In this document: one piece after another, positions 1 to 9,964 of the stretch
Position numbering within the stretch: position 1 is the first letter of the stretch
How the letters are laid out: the number at the start of each line of letters is the position of its first letter
Origin: Labedella gwakjiensis
GTDB taxonomy: Bacteria; Actinomycetota; Actinomycetes; Actinomycetales; Microbacteriaceae
Length of the DNA: 64,000 nt
Assembly (NCBI RefSeq): GCF_003014675.1
Contig: NZ_PYAU01000001.1
Span: 620,001 to 684,000 of the forward strand
Reading direction: 5' to 3'
The notes under the pieces: model-generated
Databases searched by the model: none
What the model saw: the letters and a program-made list of their open reading frames with translations, nothing else
What the model was told of the DNA's origin: nothing
Translations under genes and position numbers: made by a program

Positions 1-152
1 GTGAGCCAGGATTCGCCCGCGAGGAGAGCCCGGCCGAGGCCCTGCCAGGCGGCGATCCACGCGCCACGGAGGGCCGCCTTCAGCCGACCGGTGATCGGGC
101 GGAGTCCTTGCCCCCGCGCCGAAACGGGTCGCTTCGTCGTGCGCTTACTCAT
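1..152 (-). CDS. HTTM-type membrane protein, N-terminal 50 residues only
   Basis: The reading frame starts at the ATG at 152 and runs off the left window edge. Its start overlaps the end of the DUF5819 gene (ATGAGTAA), so the two are translationally coupled. The visible part begins MSKRTTKRPVS and continues with a basic, amphipathic stretch ending in GRALLAGESWL. From memory of the families, DUF5819 proteins are commonly followed by an HTTM (vitamin K-dependent gamma-carboxylase-like) multi-pass membrane protein, and this N-terminus fits that. The identification rests on context more than on the short visible sequence. Confidence 0.55.
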   Translation of the reverse strand, partial: MSKRTTKRPVSARGQGLRPITGRLKAALRGAWIAAWQGLGRALLAGESWL

Positions 153-999
153 CGTCGTTTCCTGTCTGGTCGGCCACGAGGGATCGGAAGACATCGGCGA
201 ACGCACTGTCGCTCTGGTTCTTCCGGTCGACGAGTCCACGCCAACCGCTGTCGATGTACGTCGGGGCGGGTACAGCGTCGGGGTCGTCCCGGTTCTCGAG
301 CGCCACCACGTTCGAGCGCGAGATGCGGTACTGGACCTGCTCCACGTCGTCTCCCCAGGTGGCGCGTGCGACCTGTGTCGCGTACGCCGTGGCCTTCCAC
401 TCCTGGCGGAGGTACGTCCAGACGGTCTCGCTCTCACCCTCGACCTCGATCACGGCGGAACGGAGCCGCTCCACCCACTCGCCCTCGAAGTATCCGTCGG
501 CGATCACGCCACGCTGCTCCTCCGAGAGGTCGAAATAAGCCGTGTAGTACTTCATCGCCTGCTTGTGCCCGACGATGCCGGCGCGCGCCTGCAGGAGCGT
601 ACCGGCGAGCATCGACTGCTCGGCCTCGGTCGCGTCCACCCACTCCGTCACCTCGCGCCCGCCGTCACCGATCACGGTGGCCCGGACCTCGAGCGCGTAG
701 TTGCCGTCGATGGGGTCTGGCGCGAACACCGACCAGTTCTGGTCGAACAACGGGTTCATGTACGACGACAGCATGCCGTCGGGTAGAGCCTCACGGATGG
801 CGGTTCCTGGCGCGATCCAGAGATAGGTGGCTGCACAGTGCCAGCCGGCGATCGCGACGAGCACGACGACGACGATCCGCTGCAGGAGGCGCGGTCTCCG
901 GATGGTCGGCGTCGGTTTCGCCGTCGCCGGTCGAGAGGCGGACGGTGAATCCGAGGTGCCGTCGCGCTGCGGCGGCCGTTCCAACAACGTCATGTGCAT
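145..999 (-). CDS. DUF5819 family membrane-anchored protein
   Basis: A 284-residue protein with a polar, Pro-rich N-terminus, one membrane segment at about residues 39-58 (IVVVVLVAIAGWHCAATYLW) and a long outer domain containing NPLFDQNWSVFAPDP, typical of DUF5819. The molecular function is not known. It is coupled to a probable HTTM protein downstream by a start/stop overlap, and such pairs are thought to act together at the membrane. AGGGAAAGG lies three bases before the ATG at 999 and nine before an in-frame ATG at 993, so the true start may be 993. The roughly 250 bp upstream hold only the adhesin terminator and a short tandem duplication. Confidence 0.75.
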   Translation of the reverse strand: MHMTLLERPPQRDGTSDSPSASRPATAKPTPTIRRPRLLQRIVVVVLVAIAGWHCAATYLWIAPGTAIREALPDGMLSSYMNPLFDQNWSVFAPDPIDGNYALEVRATVIGDGGREVTEWVDATEAEQSMLAGTLLQARAGIVGHKQAMKYYTAYFDLSEEQRGVIADGYFEGEWVERLRSAVIEVEGESETVWTYLRQEWKATAYATQVARATWGDDVEQVQYRISRSNVVALENRDDPDAVPAPTYIDSGWRGLVDRKNQSDSAFADVFRSLVADQTGNDDE

Positions 1000-1147
1000 G
1001 GTGCCTTTCCCTGAAACCTGTTGTCACAGTAGGAGCGCCCACGAGCCGTTCCGTGGTCGAGGACGGTGGAGCGGGCGGGTTTCATATCGCGCTTCACCCT
1101 GCGAATTCACACTTCCCCGTGTGTGTCACCTGGTCGGGGGACGACCG

Positions 1148-1202
1148 CCCCGCCCGTGAAACGCCGGGAGGGGCACCCCGCCCGTGAAACGCCGGGAGGG
1201 GC
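1148..1202. repeat. tandem duplication of 27 bp
   Basis: Positions 1148-1174 and 1176-1202 are identical (27 bp, separated by one base). The unit contains CGTGAAACGCCGGGAGGGGC. The second copy runs into the left arm of the adhesin terminator, so duplication of a terminator flank is the simplest explanation. Confidence 0.8.
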
Positions 1203-1228
1203 GCCCCGGCCGAAGCCGGGACACCCCT
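1197..1228 (-). terminator. terminator of the long adhesin gene
   Basis: Arms AGGGG and CCCGGC pair with GCCGGG and CCCCT around a CGAA/TTCG tetraloop, with a three-base internal loop on each side. It lies 20 bp beyond the stop codon of the 1249-5763 gene. There is no clear U tract. Confidence 0.75.
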
Positions 1229-1248
1229 CTGATCAGCGGATGTGCGCT

Positions 1249-4200
1249 CTAGGAGTGCGACTCCGATCCCTTGCGGTGACGCATGCGCCACCGGGTGACA
1301 CCGGCGACGGCCGCTCCGAGGACCACCAGCACACCGGCGATGAGCAACGGAAGACCGAAGCCGTTCGCACCGGTGACCGCGAGGTCACCGTCGGTCGAGG
1401 AGTCGGAGCTGCTCGACGCCGAACCGTTCGTCGCACCATCGGGGCCATCGCCACCGAGACTCGACGAGTCGGAACCACCGTTGGACGACGGGTCCGTGGA
1501 ACCGTTGGACGACGGGTCCGTGGAACCGTTGGACGACGGGTCCGTGGTGGCGTCGGACGACGGGTCCGTGGTCGCGTCGGACGACGGGTCCGTGGTCGCG
1601 TCGCTCGTTGCATCCAGAGATGCATCGGTCGACGTGTCGGTGCTCGGATCGGGATCCGAATCGGCCGAGGCGTCCGGAGTCGCCGGGTCGGCGTCGGGGC
1701 TCGCAGACGCGTCGGGCGACGAATCGGTGGAAGCGTCAGGCGACGAGTCGGTGGAAGCGTCAGGCGACGAATCGGTGGACGCATCAGGCGACGAATCCGT
1801 CGACGCATCAGGCGACGAGTCCGTCGACGCATCCGGCGACGCATCCGGAGACGAGTCGGTGGAAGCGTCAGGAGACGAGTCCGTCGACGCATCCGGCGAC
1901 GCATCCGGAGACGAGTCGGTGGAAGCGTCAGGAGACGAGTCCGTCGACGCATCCGGAGACGTATCCGTGGAAGCGTCAGGCGACGAATCGGTCGACGCAT
2001 CCGGGGACGCGTCAGGAGACGAGTCGGTCGACGCATCCGGCGACGCGTCAGGAGACGAGTCCGTCGAAGCATCCGGCGACGCGTCAGGAGACGAGTCCGT
2101 CGAAGCATCCGGCGACGAGTCAGTCGACGCATCCGGCGACGCATCAGGCGACGAGTCAGTCGACGCATCCGGCGACGCGTCAGGAGACGAGTCCGTCGAA
2201 GCATCCGGCGACGCGTCAGGCGACGCATCCGTGGAAGCGTCAGGCGACGAGTCCGTCGACGCATCCGGCGACGAGTCCGTCGACGCATCCGGCGACGCAT
2301 CAGGCGACGCATCCGTAGAGGCGTCAGGCGACGCATCCGGCGACGCATCCGTGGAAGCGTCAGGCGACGAGTCGGTCGACGCATCCGGCGACGCGTCAGG
2401 CGACGTGTCCGTGGAAGCGTCAGGAGACGTGTCCGTAGAAGCATCCGGCGACGCGTCAGGAGACGTGTCCGTGGAAGCGTCAGGAGACGTGTCCGTAGAA
2501 GCATCCGGCGACGCGTCAGGAGACGTGTCCGTGGAAGCATCAGGAGACGAGTCGGTCGAAGCATCCGGCGACGCGTCAGGCGACGTGTCCGTGGAAGCAT
2601 CCGGCGACGCGTCAGGAGACGAGTCCGTCGACGCATCCGGCGACGCGTCAGGAGACGTGTCCGTGGAAGCGTCAGGCGACGAGTCCGTCGACGCATCAGG
2701 AGACGTATCCGTGGAAGCGTCAGGAGACGAATCGGTGGAGGGATCCGTCGACGCGTCAGGAGACGTGTCCGTCGACGCATCCGGAGTCGTGTCGGCATCC
2801 GGAGTCGTGTCGGCATCCGGAGTCGTGTCGGTATCGGTCGACGCGTCCGGCGTACCGCCGGGGCTCGTGTCCGCGTCCGGCGACGGGTCGGTCGACGTGG
2901 ACGAGTCCGTGTCGGTGTCCGTCGACGTGTCGGCGTCCGTGCCCGGGTTCACACTCGTCTCGGGGTCCTCCTCGTTCACCTGGACGTCGACCGAGTCGTA
3001 ACCGTCGTCGGGGGTCGTGTTCCGACCGCCGTCGTCGCTCGGGTTCTTCTCGGGCTCGTCCGGAACCTCTTCGCCGTCCACGACCAGCTGCGCCCTGTTG
3101 GTGACGGGCTGGTTGAGGTCGATGAATCCGTTGATGGTGCCCGTGATGACGATGCGAGCGTGGTCCTCCGGCTCGAGGTCGCCGATCGTCCAGACACTTC
3201 CGTCGTAGTCGAAGTTCGTCCGACGGTCGTTGAGGTACCCGGTGTGGCCGGCGTAGGTCACGCCGCGGGGCAGCACGTCCTTCACCTCCACGTCGTTGAC
3301 CGCAACGGCATCAGCCTTCACGTCGATCACGTAGCGGACACGGTCGCCGACCTTCACGATGCGAGGCGTGGTGAGCGTGTCACTCGATGCAGGCGGGTCG
3401 TCGATCGACTCGCCGGGGAGGAGCACCTTCTTGTCGACGCCGACAGGCAGCGTCAGGAAGTAGCCGGCGTCGATCGAGTGATCGTTCGCCCCCGACTCGT
3501 TCGTGCGCACCGAGGCGATCGCCGTGGAGGGGTCCGGGTTGGAGTCGATGAGGACATCGCTCCCGGCCTCCTGCACGGTGAGACGCAGCATCGAGGTGTC
3601 GGTGAGACCCAGTTCCTCGAGCTCCGGCGAGATGGTCGCCGTCGTGTGGTCGAACTCGATCGTGTAGTCCGAATTGGGCTGCACGCCGTCGACGTCGGAA
3701 CGGAACACGTACACGCCGTCCGCGTTCGTCGTCTTCGTCGCGACGACCTGGCCGTCGGCGTCACGCAGATTCACCGTGACACCCGCGATGGGCACCTCGG
3801 ACGGGTCCTGGATCCCATCCTTGTCGGCGTCGAACCACACCCGGTTGCCGATCTCGATCGGTGCGTTGCCGGCGAGAGCCGACAGCGAACCGAGGCCGTT
3901 GGCCTTGCCCAGCTGCTGGTTCTGCTGCTGATTCAAGATGGGCCCGGTAGCATCTACGTACCGGTCGGTATCGATGTTCACGCGCCGAAGACCGGTCTGG
4001 AGCGCTCCGGCGCCGACGTGGACTCCGGACGTGAGAATACCGTCGGGGCGGCTCGGTACGGCGACAAGCGAACCCTGGGACTGCCCGCTGATTCGCTGCC
4101 CGCCGACGTTCCACCGGTCGTCGTAGTTGTTCCAGTCGGGGATGGTGTAGCCGAGGCCTCCGCCCGGCTCAGCCCCGACGAGAATACCGGTGGTCGTGCG

Positions 4201-5763
4201 CGTCACGGTCACGTCACGACCGTTAACGGTCAGTGGAGTAGCCTGCCCGATCTGGTCGCCTGTGAGGTTGCGGAAGCCGAGTACGAGTTCGCCACGCACC
4301 AACTCGATGTCCGACGCGATGTATTGGTTCGACGTGACCCACACTGCGTTCGGGTCGGCCACGTCTCTGGACTGGAACTGGACCTGGTCCGCCGAGGTCA
4401 ACCAGGGGCCGGGAGTTCGGTTGTAGGCGTCCTGGTTCTCCTGGTTGAGCGTCCCGATGTTCTCGTCGAGGATCTTCGTCAGGGCTGACGGGTTCTGCTC
4501 AGAGAACGTGAAGATCTGAACACCAGTCTGCGACGCATCGCGCGATACCTCCGCCGTCTTGGTGACGGTGAGCAGGATCTCGTTGGTCGTCGGGTTCGTC
4601 GTGAGCCCGAAAGGTCGAACGTCAGAACCGTCGGGGAAGTACTGGTCCCACTCCGTCTCGACGATGTCCGCAGCCGTAATCGTGTCGTCGCTGATATCAA
4701 TGGAAATCAGCGAGCGGTTCTTGAGGTTGACCGTGTACAGGGTGTTGCCGTCGTTCGACAGCGTGAGCCCGCCAAGGCCGTTGCGACCGACGTACGGGAA
4801 ACGATCTGTCGCCTCATTGAGGTACTGGCTGTCCGTCCATCCGGACTCGTCGCCGCGCCCTGTGGTCCCCAGATCGATGCCGAAATCAGTGAGGTCGACG
4901 AGGATCTTGGCACTCGCCGTCGGCGACGTCTTGGTTCCGTTGTCGGGAGTCACCTCGTAGATCGCGCCGATACCACCAGGGCCCATCGCTACAAGCGACT
5001 TCAAGTACGAGGAGACAAAGAGTCGGCCGACGCCGTTCTGAGTGTCAGCACGCTTCCATGCCGAACCAAGAGTGGAGCCGATCTGGCTGTGGGGCACCTG
5101 CCACACCGACGCGTCGTACTCCTTCTCGTTCTTCTGCGGGGTGTCCGCAGCGGCCTGAGGAGTCGTCGTCGCGTCCCACGGAGTCACAACACCGGCGTTC
5201 TTCGTCGCGTTGCCGCCCGTCAGCGCACCGAAGCGGGCGATCGGCGTGTACACGAGCGGGTTGTACTCGACGAAGTCGCGCGGCACCTGGAACGAGAAGT
5301 TCACATTCGTGGCGCCGGGGTCGGCGAACTGCACCGTGCTCCCGTTGTCCGGGCCGATGTAGCCCTCACGCCATTGCTCCCACTGCGGCTCGTCCGGGAT
5401 CGTGGCGACGACGCGCCACTTCTCGGAGTCGTTGGGCAGCGTCAGCGAGTACGCACCGTTGTCACCCGTGGTGACCTCGGCGGTCGAGTTGCCGGCGTCG
5501 TCAACGGCCTTCACCTTGATGCCGGCGAGGACGGGGTCGGTCGTCTCCTTCTTGCCATCACCGCTGTAGTCCTGCCACGCGATACCGGAAATGGTGTCGC
5601 CCGTCGCGCCGAAGGCAGCCGGCGCCGTCATGCCCGCGAACGCGGACGCTCCGAACACTGCTGTCAACGCGCAGATGGCGGCCGCTCGACGCGGCGCACC
5701 TCTCCTCTTACCCGATTCACCTCCGCTCGAGGTCACCTGGGGGCGTAGTGATTGTTCACGCAT
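1249..5763 (-). CDS. SdrD-like wall-anchored adhesin with long Asp/Ser/Pro/Thr stalk and LAVTG signal
   Basis: A 1504-residue exported surface protein. The start at 5763 has a purine-rich site (AAGGAAAACGGAG) before it; the frame is open further upstream but without a site. Residues 1-52 are a signal peptide ending around APAAFGA. Two SdrD_B-type modules follow (about 53-140, [14 protein letters not shown]; and about 636-710, [16 protein letters not shown]), with a large central domain (150-630). A DUF11-like beta-sandwich (about 800-890, [11 protein letters not shown]...[10 protein letters not shown]) precedes a stalk of about 500 residues built from four-residue steps such as DAST, DSSP and DASP. 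The C-terminal 44 residues are LAVTG (1461-1465), a membrane helix and a basic tail. LAxTG is the known target of class E sortases. By analogy with SdrC/D/E it probably mediates adhesion; the ligand cannot be told from sequence. Confidence 0.85.
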   Translation of the reverse strand: MREQSLRPQVTSSGGESGKRRGAPRRAAAICALTAVFGASAFAGMTAPAAFGATGDTISGIAWQDYSGDGKKETTDPVLAGIKVKAVDDAGNSTAEVTTGDNGAYSLTLPNDSEKWRVVATIPDEPQWEQWREGYIGPDNGSTVQFADPGATNVNFSFQVPRDFVEYNPLVYTPIARFGALTGGNATKNAGVVTPWDATTTPQAAADTPQKNEKEYDASVWQVPHSQIGSTLGSAWKRADTQNGVGRLFVSSYLKSLVAMGPGGIGAIYEVTPDNGTKTSPTASAKILVDLTDFGIDLGTTGRGDESGWTDSQYLNEATDRFPYVGRNGLGGLTLSNDGNTLYTVNLKNRSLISIDISDDTITAADIVETEWDQYFPDGSDVRPFGLTTNPTTNEILLTVTKTAEVSRDASQTGVQIFTFSEQNPSALTKILDENIGTLNQENQDAYNRTPGPWLTSADQVQFQSRDVADPNAVWVTSNQYIASDIELVRGELVLGFRNLTGDQIGQATPLTVNGRDVTVTRTTTGILVGAEPGGGLGYTIPDWNNYDDRWNVGGQRISGQSQGSLVAVPSRPDGILTSGVHVGAGALQTGLRRVNIDTDRYVDATGPILNQQQNQQLGKANGLGSLSALAGNAPIEIGNRVWFDADKDGIQDPSEVPIAGVTVNLRDADGQVVATKTTNADGVYVFRSDVDGVQPNSDYTIEFDHTTATISPELEELGLTDTSMLRLTVQEAGSDVLIDSNPDPSTAIASVRTNESGANDHSIDAGYFLTLPVGVDKKVLLPGESIDDPPASSDTLTTPRIVKVGDRVRYVIDVKADAVAVNDVEVKDVLPRGVTYAGHTGYLNDRRTNFDYDGSVWTIGDLEPEDHARIVITGTINGFIDLNQPVTNRAQLVVDGEEVPDEPEKNPSDDGGRNTTPDDGYDSVDVQVNEEDPETSVNPGTDADTSTDTDTDSSTSTDPSPDADTSPGGTPDASTDTDTTPDADTTPDADTTPDASTDTSPDASTDPSTDSSPDASTDTSPDASTDSSPDASTDTSPDASPDASTDSSPDASPDASTDTSPDASPDASTDSSPDASTDTSPDASPDASTDTSPDASTDTSPDASPDASTDTSPDASTDTSPDASPDASTDSSPDASTDASPDASPDASTDASPDASPDASTDSSPDASTDSSPDASTDASPDASPDASTDSSPDASPDASTDSSPDASPDASTDSSPDASTDSSPDASPDASTDSSPDASPDASTDSSPDASPDASTDSSPDASTDTSPDASTDSSPDASTDSSPDASPDASTDSSPDASTDSSPDASPDASTDSSPDASTDSSPDASTDSSPDASTDSSPDASTDSSPDASASPDADPATPDASADSDPDPSTDTSTDASLDATSDATTDPSSDATTDPSSDATTDPSSNGSTDPSSNGSTDPSSNGGSDSSSLGGDGPDGATNGSASSSSDSSTDGDLAVTGANGFGLPLLIAGVLVVLGAAVAGVTRWRMRHRKGSESHS
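1700..2790. repeat. 12-bp-step minisatellite encoding the adhesin stalk
   Basis: The stalk-coding DNA is made of 12-bp modules (for example GACGCATCCGGC and GACGAGTCCGTC on the plus strand) arranged in variable 24- and 36-bp higher-order units. Because every step is a multiple of three, gain or loss of units would keep the frame and change only stalk length. All antisense frames stay open through it, giving long spurious reading frames. Confidence 0.85.
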
Positions 5764-5806
5764 GTGGAACTCCGTTTTCCTTGAATGTGACTCAGGTATG
5801 TCTCGA

Positions 5807-5849
5807 CGGGTGTCCGGCGGGCGGGGGGAAGCCACCCGCCGGACACCCG
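5807..5849 (-). terminator. strong hairpin between the two adhesin genes
   Basis: Perfect 15-bp inverted repeat (CGGGTGTCCGGCGGG at 5807-5821, its complement at 5835-5849) with a 13-base loop. It starts 12 bp after the stop codon of the 5861-7498 gene and ends 44 bp before the next start. There is no U tract, so termination may be partial. Confidence 0.75.
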
Positions 5850-5860
5850 AGTCGTGGTCG

Positions 5861-7498
5861 CTACAGGTTTTCCGTCTGGCGGACGCGTGCACGCGACCTG
5901 CTGTAGGCGATCGTGGTGACGATCAGTCCGCCGCCGATCGCGATTCCGGCGAGCCAGAACAGCGAGTAGTCGAGGTCGGCACCCGTGACAGCGAGGTCAT
6001 CGCCGGGTTCGTCGCTGTTGTCCACGGGCTTCGTGGGCGTCGGCGAGGGCACGGGCTCGGCCTCGAGGAAGCCGAACCAGGAGTCCGTCGCCTGGACGCG
6101 GTCGCCGCTGCGCATGCCGGTCGCGACCACCGTGGCCTCGTCCTGGTGAGAACCGTCGGTGCTCGGAGCCTCGAGGAGGCCCTGGCACTCGAAGTACTCG
6201 CCGGGGAGGATGACGACGCCGTCGAGATCGCAGGAGAGCGTGACCTCGTCGCCCGAGACGGTCTTGTCCGTCAGGGTGATACCCGAGAGCGTGTCGTTTC
6301 CGGTGTTGGTGATGCGGAACACGATGGTCTCGTCGACCTCTCGCGTGAGGGTCTTACCGGGGGCCTCGTCGAAGTCGCCCTCCTCGATGCCCTCCTCGAG
6401 CGAGTACTTGGTGAGCTCGACAGCGGGAACACGGATGATTCCGTTGCCCTCGCCGAGGCCGAGGTCGCGAGCGACGAAGTTGAGCCAGCTGGTCTCGCCG
6501 TTGGCGATGGTGCCCTCGAAGTACGCGGTGCTGTCGGTGTCGACGACGTCAGCGAGAACGCGGACCTGGTACACCTGCGAGTCGACAGTGGCCTGCGAGA
6601 AGTGCGTGACCAGTTCGGTGGGAGTGCAGCTCACGACGGACGCGCCGATCTCGGCACCGTCCCCGTGCGACTGCCACGTGCTCTCGTGCACGCCACCGTG
6701 GTAGATGGCGCCGTTGGGCGCGTAGCCCTCCCAGAACTCGACGGAGTCGCAGTTGAAGAGCGTCGTGTTGTCGACGGGACGCATCGTCACCGTCTGCTCG
6801 TCCCACGGACCCTCGTTGAGGCTGCCTCGCCAGATGACGGCGTCCTCCGGGTTCTCCTTGCCGCGGTCGTCCTCATCGGTCCAGTAGCCCTTGATGTAGA
6901 CGCTCGTGAGCGGCGGGAGGACGGCGGGCTTCGTGATCATCCGGTCCGTGAACGGCTCACCGCTGTTCGTGAAGACGAACTCCTTCTCGGTGTTGTTCGC
7001 CGCCGGGTCGTCGACCAGCAGGCCGTAGTGGCCCGTCACGACGACGTCGAGGTTGTTGTCGACGTAGTCGGTGAAGGTGAAGGTGATCTCCTTCTCGCCG
7101 GTCGCGACGCCCGTCGCGACGAGGAGGCCGTCGGGATCGCGGACCTCGACGGTCTGGCCGGACGGGTAGTCGAGAAGTTCCGGGAACCCGAGGATTGTCG
7201 TGTCACCCTCGGTCGCCTCGTCCGGGACCTCCATCGTGTAGGCCACCTGGACGGCTCCACGATCGAACTGCTCGGTCTCGACGATGTGAATGTCGGTGAA
7301 CACCCCCGCGAGCTCGGCGGCCGAAGCCGGCTGAGCGAAGAACAGTCCACCGAACGCGAGCGCAGCGGTGGTGACGAGCGCAGCCACACGCTTCGCCGAG
7401 CGACGGGACGAACCGCCGGGTTGTTCCACCGAACGTCCGGGTGAACTGGTGAAAGTCCCCCGTGACGCGGTGGAGGAGTCGGATGAGAGGAATCTCAT
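5861..7498 (-). CDS. MSCRAMM-like wall-anchored adhesin with LAVTG signal
   Basis: A 545-residue exported protein. The ATG at 7498 has a good site (AGGGAGAAG) ten bases upstream; the frame continues upstream to 7609 without one. A long basic signal peptide ends near residue 60 ([12 protein letters not shown]). Residues about 61-180 form an Ig-like domain containing [11 protein letters not shown] (about 138-149), matching the TYTFTDYVD motif of the staphylococcal SdrG/ClfA ligand-binding region. A second beta-rich domain with isolated cysteines follows, then a DUF11-like module (about 375-460, [19 protein letters not shown]), a short Pro/Thr spacer, LAVTG at 502-506, a membrane helix and a basic tail. 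It ends in the same 44-residue layout as the downstream adhesin, so the same sortase probably anchors both. The ligand is unknown. Confidence 0.8.
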   Translation of the reverse strand: MRFLSSDSSTASRGTFTSSPGRSVEQPGGSSRRSAKRVAALVTTAALAFGGLFFAQPASAAELAGVFTDIHIVETEQFDRGAVQVAYTMEVPDEATEGDTTILGFPELLDYPSGQTVEVRDPDGLLVATGVATGEKEITFTFTDYVDNNLDVVVTGHYGLLVDDPAANNTEKEFVFTNSGEPFTDRMITKPAVLPPLTSVYIKGYWTDEDDRGKENPEDAVIWRGSLNEGPWDEQTVTMRPVDNTTLFNCDSVEFWEGYAPNGAIYHGGVHESTWQSHGDGAEIGASVVSCTPTELVTHFSQATVDSQVYQVRVLADVVDTDSTAYFEGTIANGETSWLNFVARDLGLGEGNGIIRVPAVELTKYSLEEGIEEGDFDEAPGKTLTREVDETIVFRITNTGNDTLSGITLTDKTVSGDEVTLSCDLDGVVILPGEYFECQGLLEAPSTDGSHQDEATVVATGMRSGDRVQATDSWFGFLEAEPVPSPTPTKPVDNSDEPGDDLAVTGADLDYSLFWLAGIAIGGGLIVTTIAYSRSRARVRQTENL

Positions 7499-7770
7499 GT
7501 ATGCACTTCTCCCTAGGTCTCGAATGCAAGCCGTCCTATTCGGGCATGGGAGCGACGCGACCTGAGCGGTGAGGGAGAAGGAAGAGACCTTTTTCATCCC
7601 GCATCTCACACCGGATTCTCAGGCGGTCCCCCGTTCGTGGGGCAGGTGTGCGCGCCGGGGGAATGCGCCGTCACGGCTGCGGTCGGCGACGATCGCGCCC
7701 GACGCGGTCCTGCTACGTTTCCTGCGATCGAGCGACACCGATCCGTGCCGATCCGACGAAAGAAGCCAGC

Positions 7771-8553
7771 ATGACCACCTCCCCCTCACGGCCCGCGACC
7801 GGGCTGCGACGCGTTCTCGCCGCGCTGGTGTGCGTGGTCTTCGTCATCTCGACCGCGGCCTGCACGACCTCGTCGGAGGAGGACGCCCGCCGGCTCACGA
7901 CGTCGGAGTCGGAGCTGCTCTCAGCTGCGCGGTTCCGCAACTACGACGCGGGTACCCGCCGCATCGACGTCACGATCGCCGGCCCCGAGACCAGCACGGA
8001 GCTGACCGGCTACTACGACTTCCTCGACCATGCCGGGCTCGTGCAGGTCGTTCCGACGGACGACGGATCGACCGTGGGGGCCGAGGAGTACACGAACTAC
8101 GTGTGGTGGACGACGAGCGTCGTCGGGGAGGCCGTCGTCGAGGGCGCGGCGCCGGACTGGGAGGCAGGGATACCCGCCGTCGACCCCGCATGGGAGTGGG
8201 AGTTCTTCGAGATGGACTCGTCCGCGTCCACGCTCCTCGCCACGCTCGCCCTCGTGTCCGCGACGGGCGTCGATCGACCCGACAACCCTCAGTTGCTCGC
8301 CCAATCCGATGCGCTGTGGCTCGATTCGACAGAGGACGGCGTCTGGTTCCAGCTGCCGAGCTCCGACGAGATCGCACCGGCGACGGGCCAGCCGGTGGAA
8401 CGCGCGACGATCCCGCGGTTCCTCGTCTCCGACGACGGCGTGATCCAACGGGCCGAGGTGACTCTCGCCGATTCGAGCACCGCCACGATCGTGTTCGGTG
8501 CTTCGGACGACGGCGACGTGCCGCTCCCCGACGTCGCGACCTCGGGTGAGTGA
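7771..8553 (+). CDS. secreted lipoprotein of unknown function
   Basis: A 260-residue protein with a type II signal peptide (hydrophobic core LAALVCVVFVIS, lipobox STAAC, Cys about 30) and an acidic, Trp/Tyr-containing outer domain. The ATG at 7771 is preceded by GAAAGAA, and TACGTT at 7712-7717 is a possible -10 box further upstream. I do not recognise a family. It lies 109 bp before the beta-helix lipoprotein and DyP peroxidase genes on the same strand and may belong with them, although the second gene has its own promoter-like sequence. Confidence 0.75.
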   Translation: MTTSPSRPATGLRRVLAALVCVVFVISTAACTTSSEEDARRLTTSESELLSAARFRNYDAGTRRIDVTIAGPETSTELTGYYDFLDHAGLVQVVPTDDGSTVGAEEYTNYVWWTTSVVGEAVVEGAAPDWEAGIPAVDPAWEWEFFEMDSSASTLLATLALVSATGVDRPDNPQLLAQSDALWLDSTEDGVWFQLPSSDEIAPATGQPVERATIPRFLVSDDGVIQRAEVTLADSSTATIVFGASDDGDVPLPDVATSGE

Positions 8554-8650
8554 GGCGAGAGCGAATCACGGGGTGAAAGCCGGGGTGAAGTCAGAATGCC
8601 AGAGGGCGCGCTGGCGGCCTTCACCCCCCGCGTGCGCACGTGCCGCCGCT

Positions 8651-8656
8651 TAGCCT
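8651..8656 (+). promoter_or_regulatory. -10 box of a leaderless promoter (beta-helix lipoprotein)
   Basis: TAGCCT followed by exactly six bases and the GTG start at 8663, the spacing expected when transcription begins on the start codon. This supports 8663 as the start. Confidence 0.5.
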
Positions 8657-8662
8657 CATCCC

Positions 8663-9964
8663 GTGGGAATCCGGAGCGCACGCGCAGTCCTGGCCATCGT
8701 CCTCGCATCGATGACGTTGGCCGGGTGCGCCCCCACGGAACCCCCGGCCGTGGCGGACACGATCCGGGTGCCCGACGACGCACCCACGATCACCGACGCG
8801 GTCGCCGAAGCCACCCCGGGAGACCTGATCCTCGTCGCGCCCGGCGTCTACCGCGAGAGCGTGATCGTCGACGTCGCCGACGTGACGATCCGGGGTGAGG
8901 ACCGCAACGAGACCGTCATCGACGGCGAGGGTGTCCGCCCCTACGGCGTCGTCGGGATCGCCGACGGCGTGCGCGTCGAGAACCTCACGTCGCATTCGCA
9001 CCTCTACTACGGCGTGCTCATCACCGGCGTGCACACGGAGGACGGGCCGGAGGCGCGCGGCGCGTCCGGCTACGCGCCCTTCGATCCCGACGACTTCCCC
9101 CCGCTGCAGCGCTTCGGCGTGGATCATGTGACCGCTTACAACAACGGCCTCTACGGGATCTACGCGTTCAACGCGCAACACGGTTCCATCACGGACTCGT
9201 ATGCGTCGGGCTCAGCGGACAGCGGGATCTACGTGGGCCAGTGCCGTGAGTGCGACACCCTCGTGCAGGGCAACGTGGCGGAGCGCAACGCCATCGGCTT
9301 CGAGAACGCCAACGCCTCGGACTCGGTGGTGATCACGGGAAACCGTTTCTCCGACAACCGCGTGGGGATGACGCTGATCTCGAACTACCAGGAGGCATTC
9401 ACCCCCCAGCACGCCAATGTGGTGGCGGGGAACGTCGTCGCCGACAACAACTCCTCGGAGTCGCCGGCCCACGCTGAGGGTGCTTTCGGGGTGGGTATCG
9501 GGGTGCAGGGCGGCCAGCAGAACCTGTTCGACGCGAACGTCGTCACCGGTCACGAGGTGGCCGGAGTGGTCTTCTCCAGCACGGAGGACCTCGCGGCCAC
9601 GGACAACCGCATCGAGCGTTCGACCCTCGAGGGGAACGGCGTCGACGTCGCCAACACGTCCGCCGACCGGGCGCCGGCCTCGGGGAACTGCGCCGAGTCG
9701 GACGGGCCACTCAGCACCCTGCCGCAGGGGCTCGACCTCGCCTGCGCGGATTCATCGACCTCGCAGGCCTCCGGAGCACTCCCCACCGTGGAGGTGCCCC
9801 CCGGGGTCAGCTTCCTCCGTGTAGACGCTCCGCCGGCGCAACCCTCTCTCGACGATGTGTCGTCGCTCCCCGACCCGCTTCCCGACGCCACGGACATGCC
9901 GTCACTCGACGACGTCGACGTCCCCCCGTCCGACCTCCTCTCCGACCTCACGAGGGCACAGTGA
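8663..9964 (+). CDS. right-handed parallel beta-helix lipoprotein (NosD-like)
   Basis: A 433-residue exported lipoprotein: signal peptide with lipobox LAGC (Cys 22), then repeated beta-helix rungs from about residue 35 to 330, seen as recurring short units such as DVTIRGEDRNETVIDG, GSITDSYASGSADSG and NRFSDNRVGM. An acidic, Pro-rich tail (about 360-433) follows. Related folds bind or process polysaccharides or, as NosD, help metal-centre assembly; no catalytic residues can be assigned. Its TGA overlaps the GTG of the DyP peroxidase (GTGA), so the two are made together and may act at the same extracytoplasmic site. Confidence 0.75.
   Translation: MGIRSARAVLAIVLASMTLAGCAPTEPPAVADTIRVPDDAPTITDAVAEATPGDLILVAPGVYRESVIVDVADVTIRGEDRNETVIDGEGVRPYGVVGIADGVRVENLTSHSHLYYGVLITGVHTEDGPEARGASGYAPFDPDDFPPLQRFGVDHVTAYNNGLYGIYAFNAQHGSITDSYASGSADSGIYVGQCRECDTLVQGNVAERNAIGFENANASDSVVITGNRFSDNRVGMTLISNYQEAFTPQHANVVAGNVVADNNSSESPAHAEGAFGVGIGVQGGQQNLFDANVVTGHEVAGVVFSSTEDLAATDNRIERSTLEGNGVDVANTSADRAPASGNCAESDGPLSTLPQGLDLACADSSTSQASGALPTVEVPPGVSFLRVDAPPAQPSLDDVSSLPDPLPDATDMPSLDDVDVPPSDLLSDLTRAQ

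Noticed and set aside
1700-2790. Regular repeats that might be read as a CRISPR array
   Set aside because: Units are 12-36 bp, contiguous and in frame with a protein; there are no unique spacers and no cas genes.
1066-4488. 1140-codon open frame on the plus strand, rich in Arg/Val/Ile repeats
   Set aside because: It is antisense to the adhesin and made of RRRVRRRI-type repeats that mirror the Asp/Ser stalk codons. The frame stays open only because of the repeat composition; no ribosome site or sensible protein.
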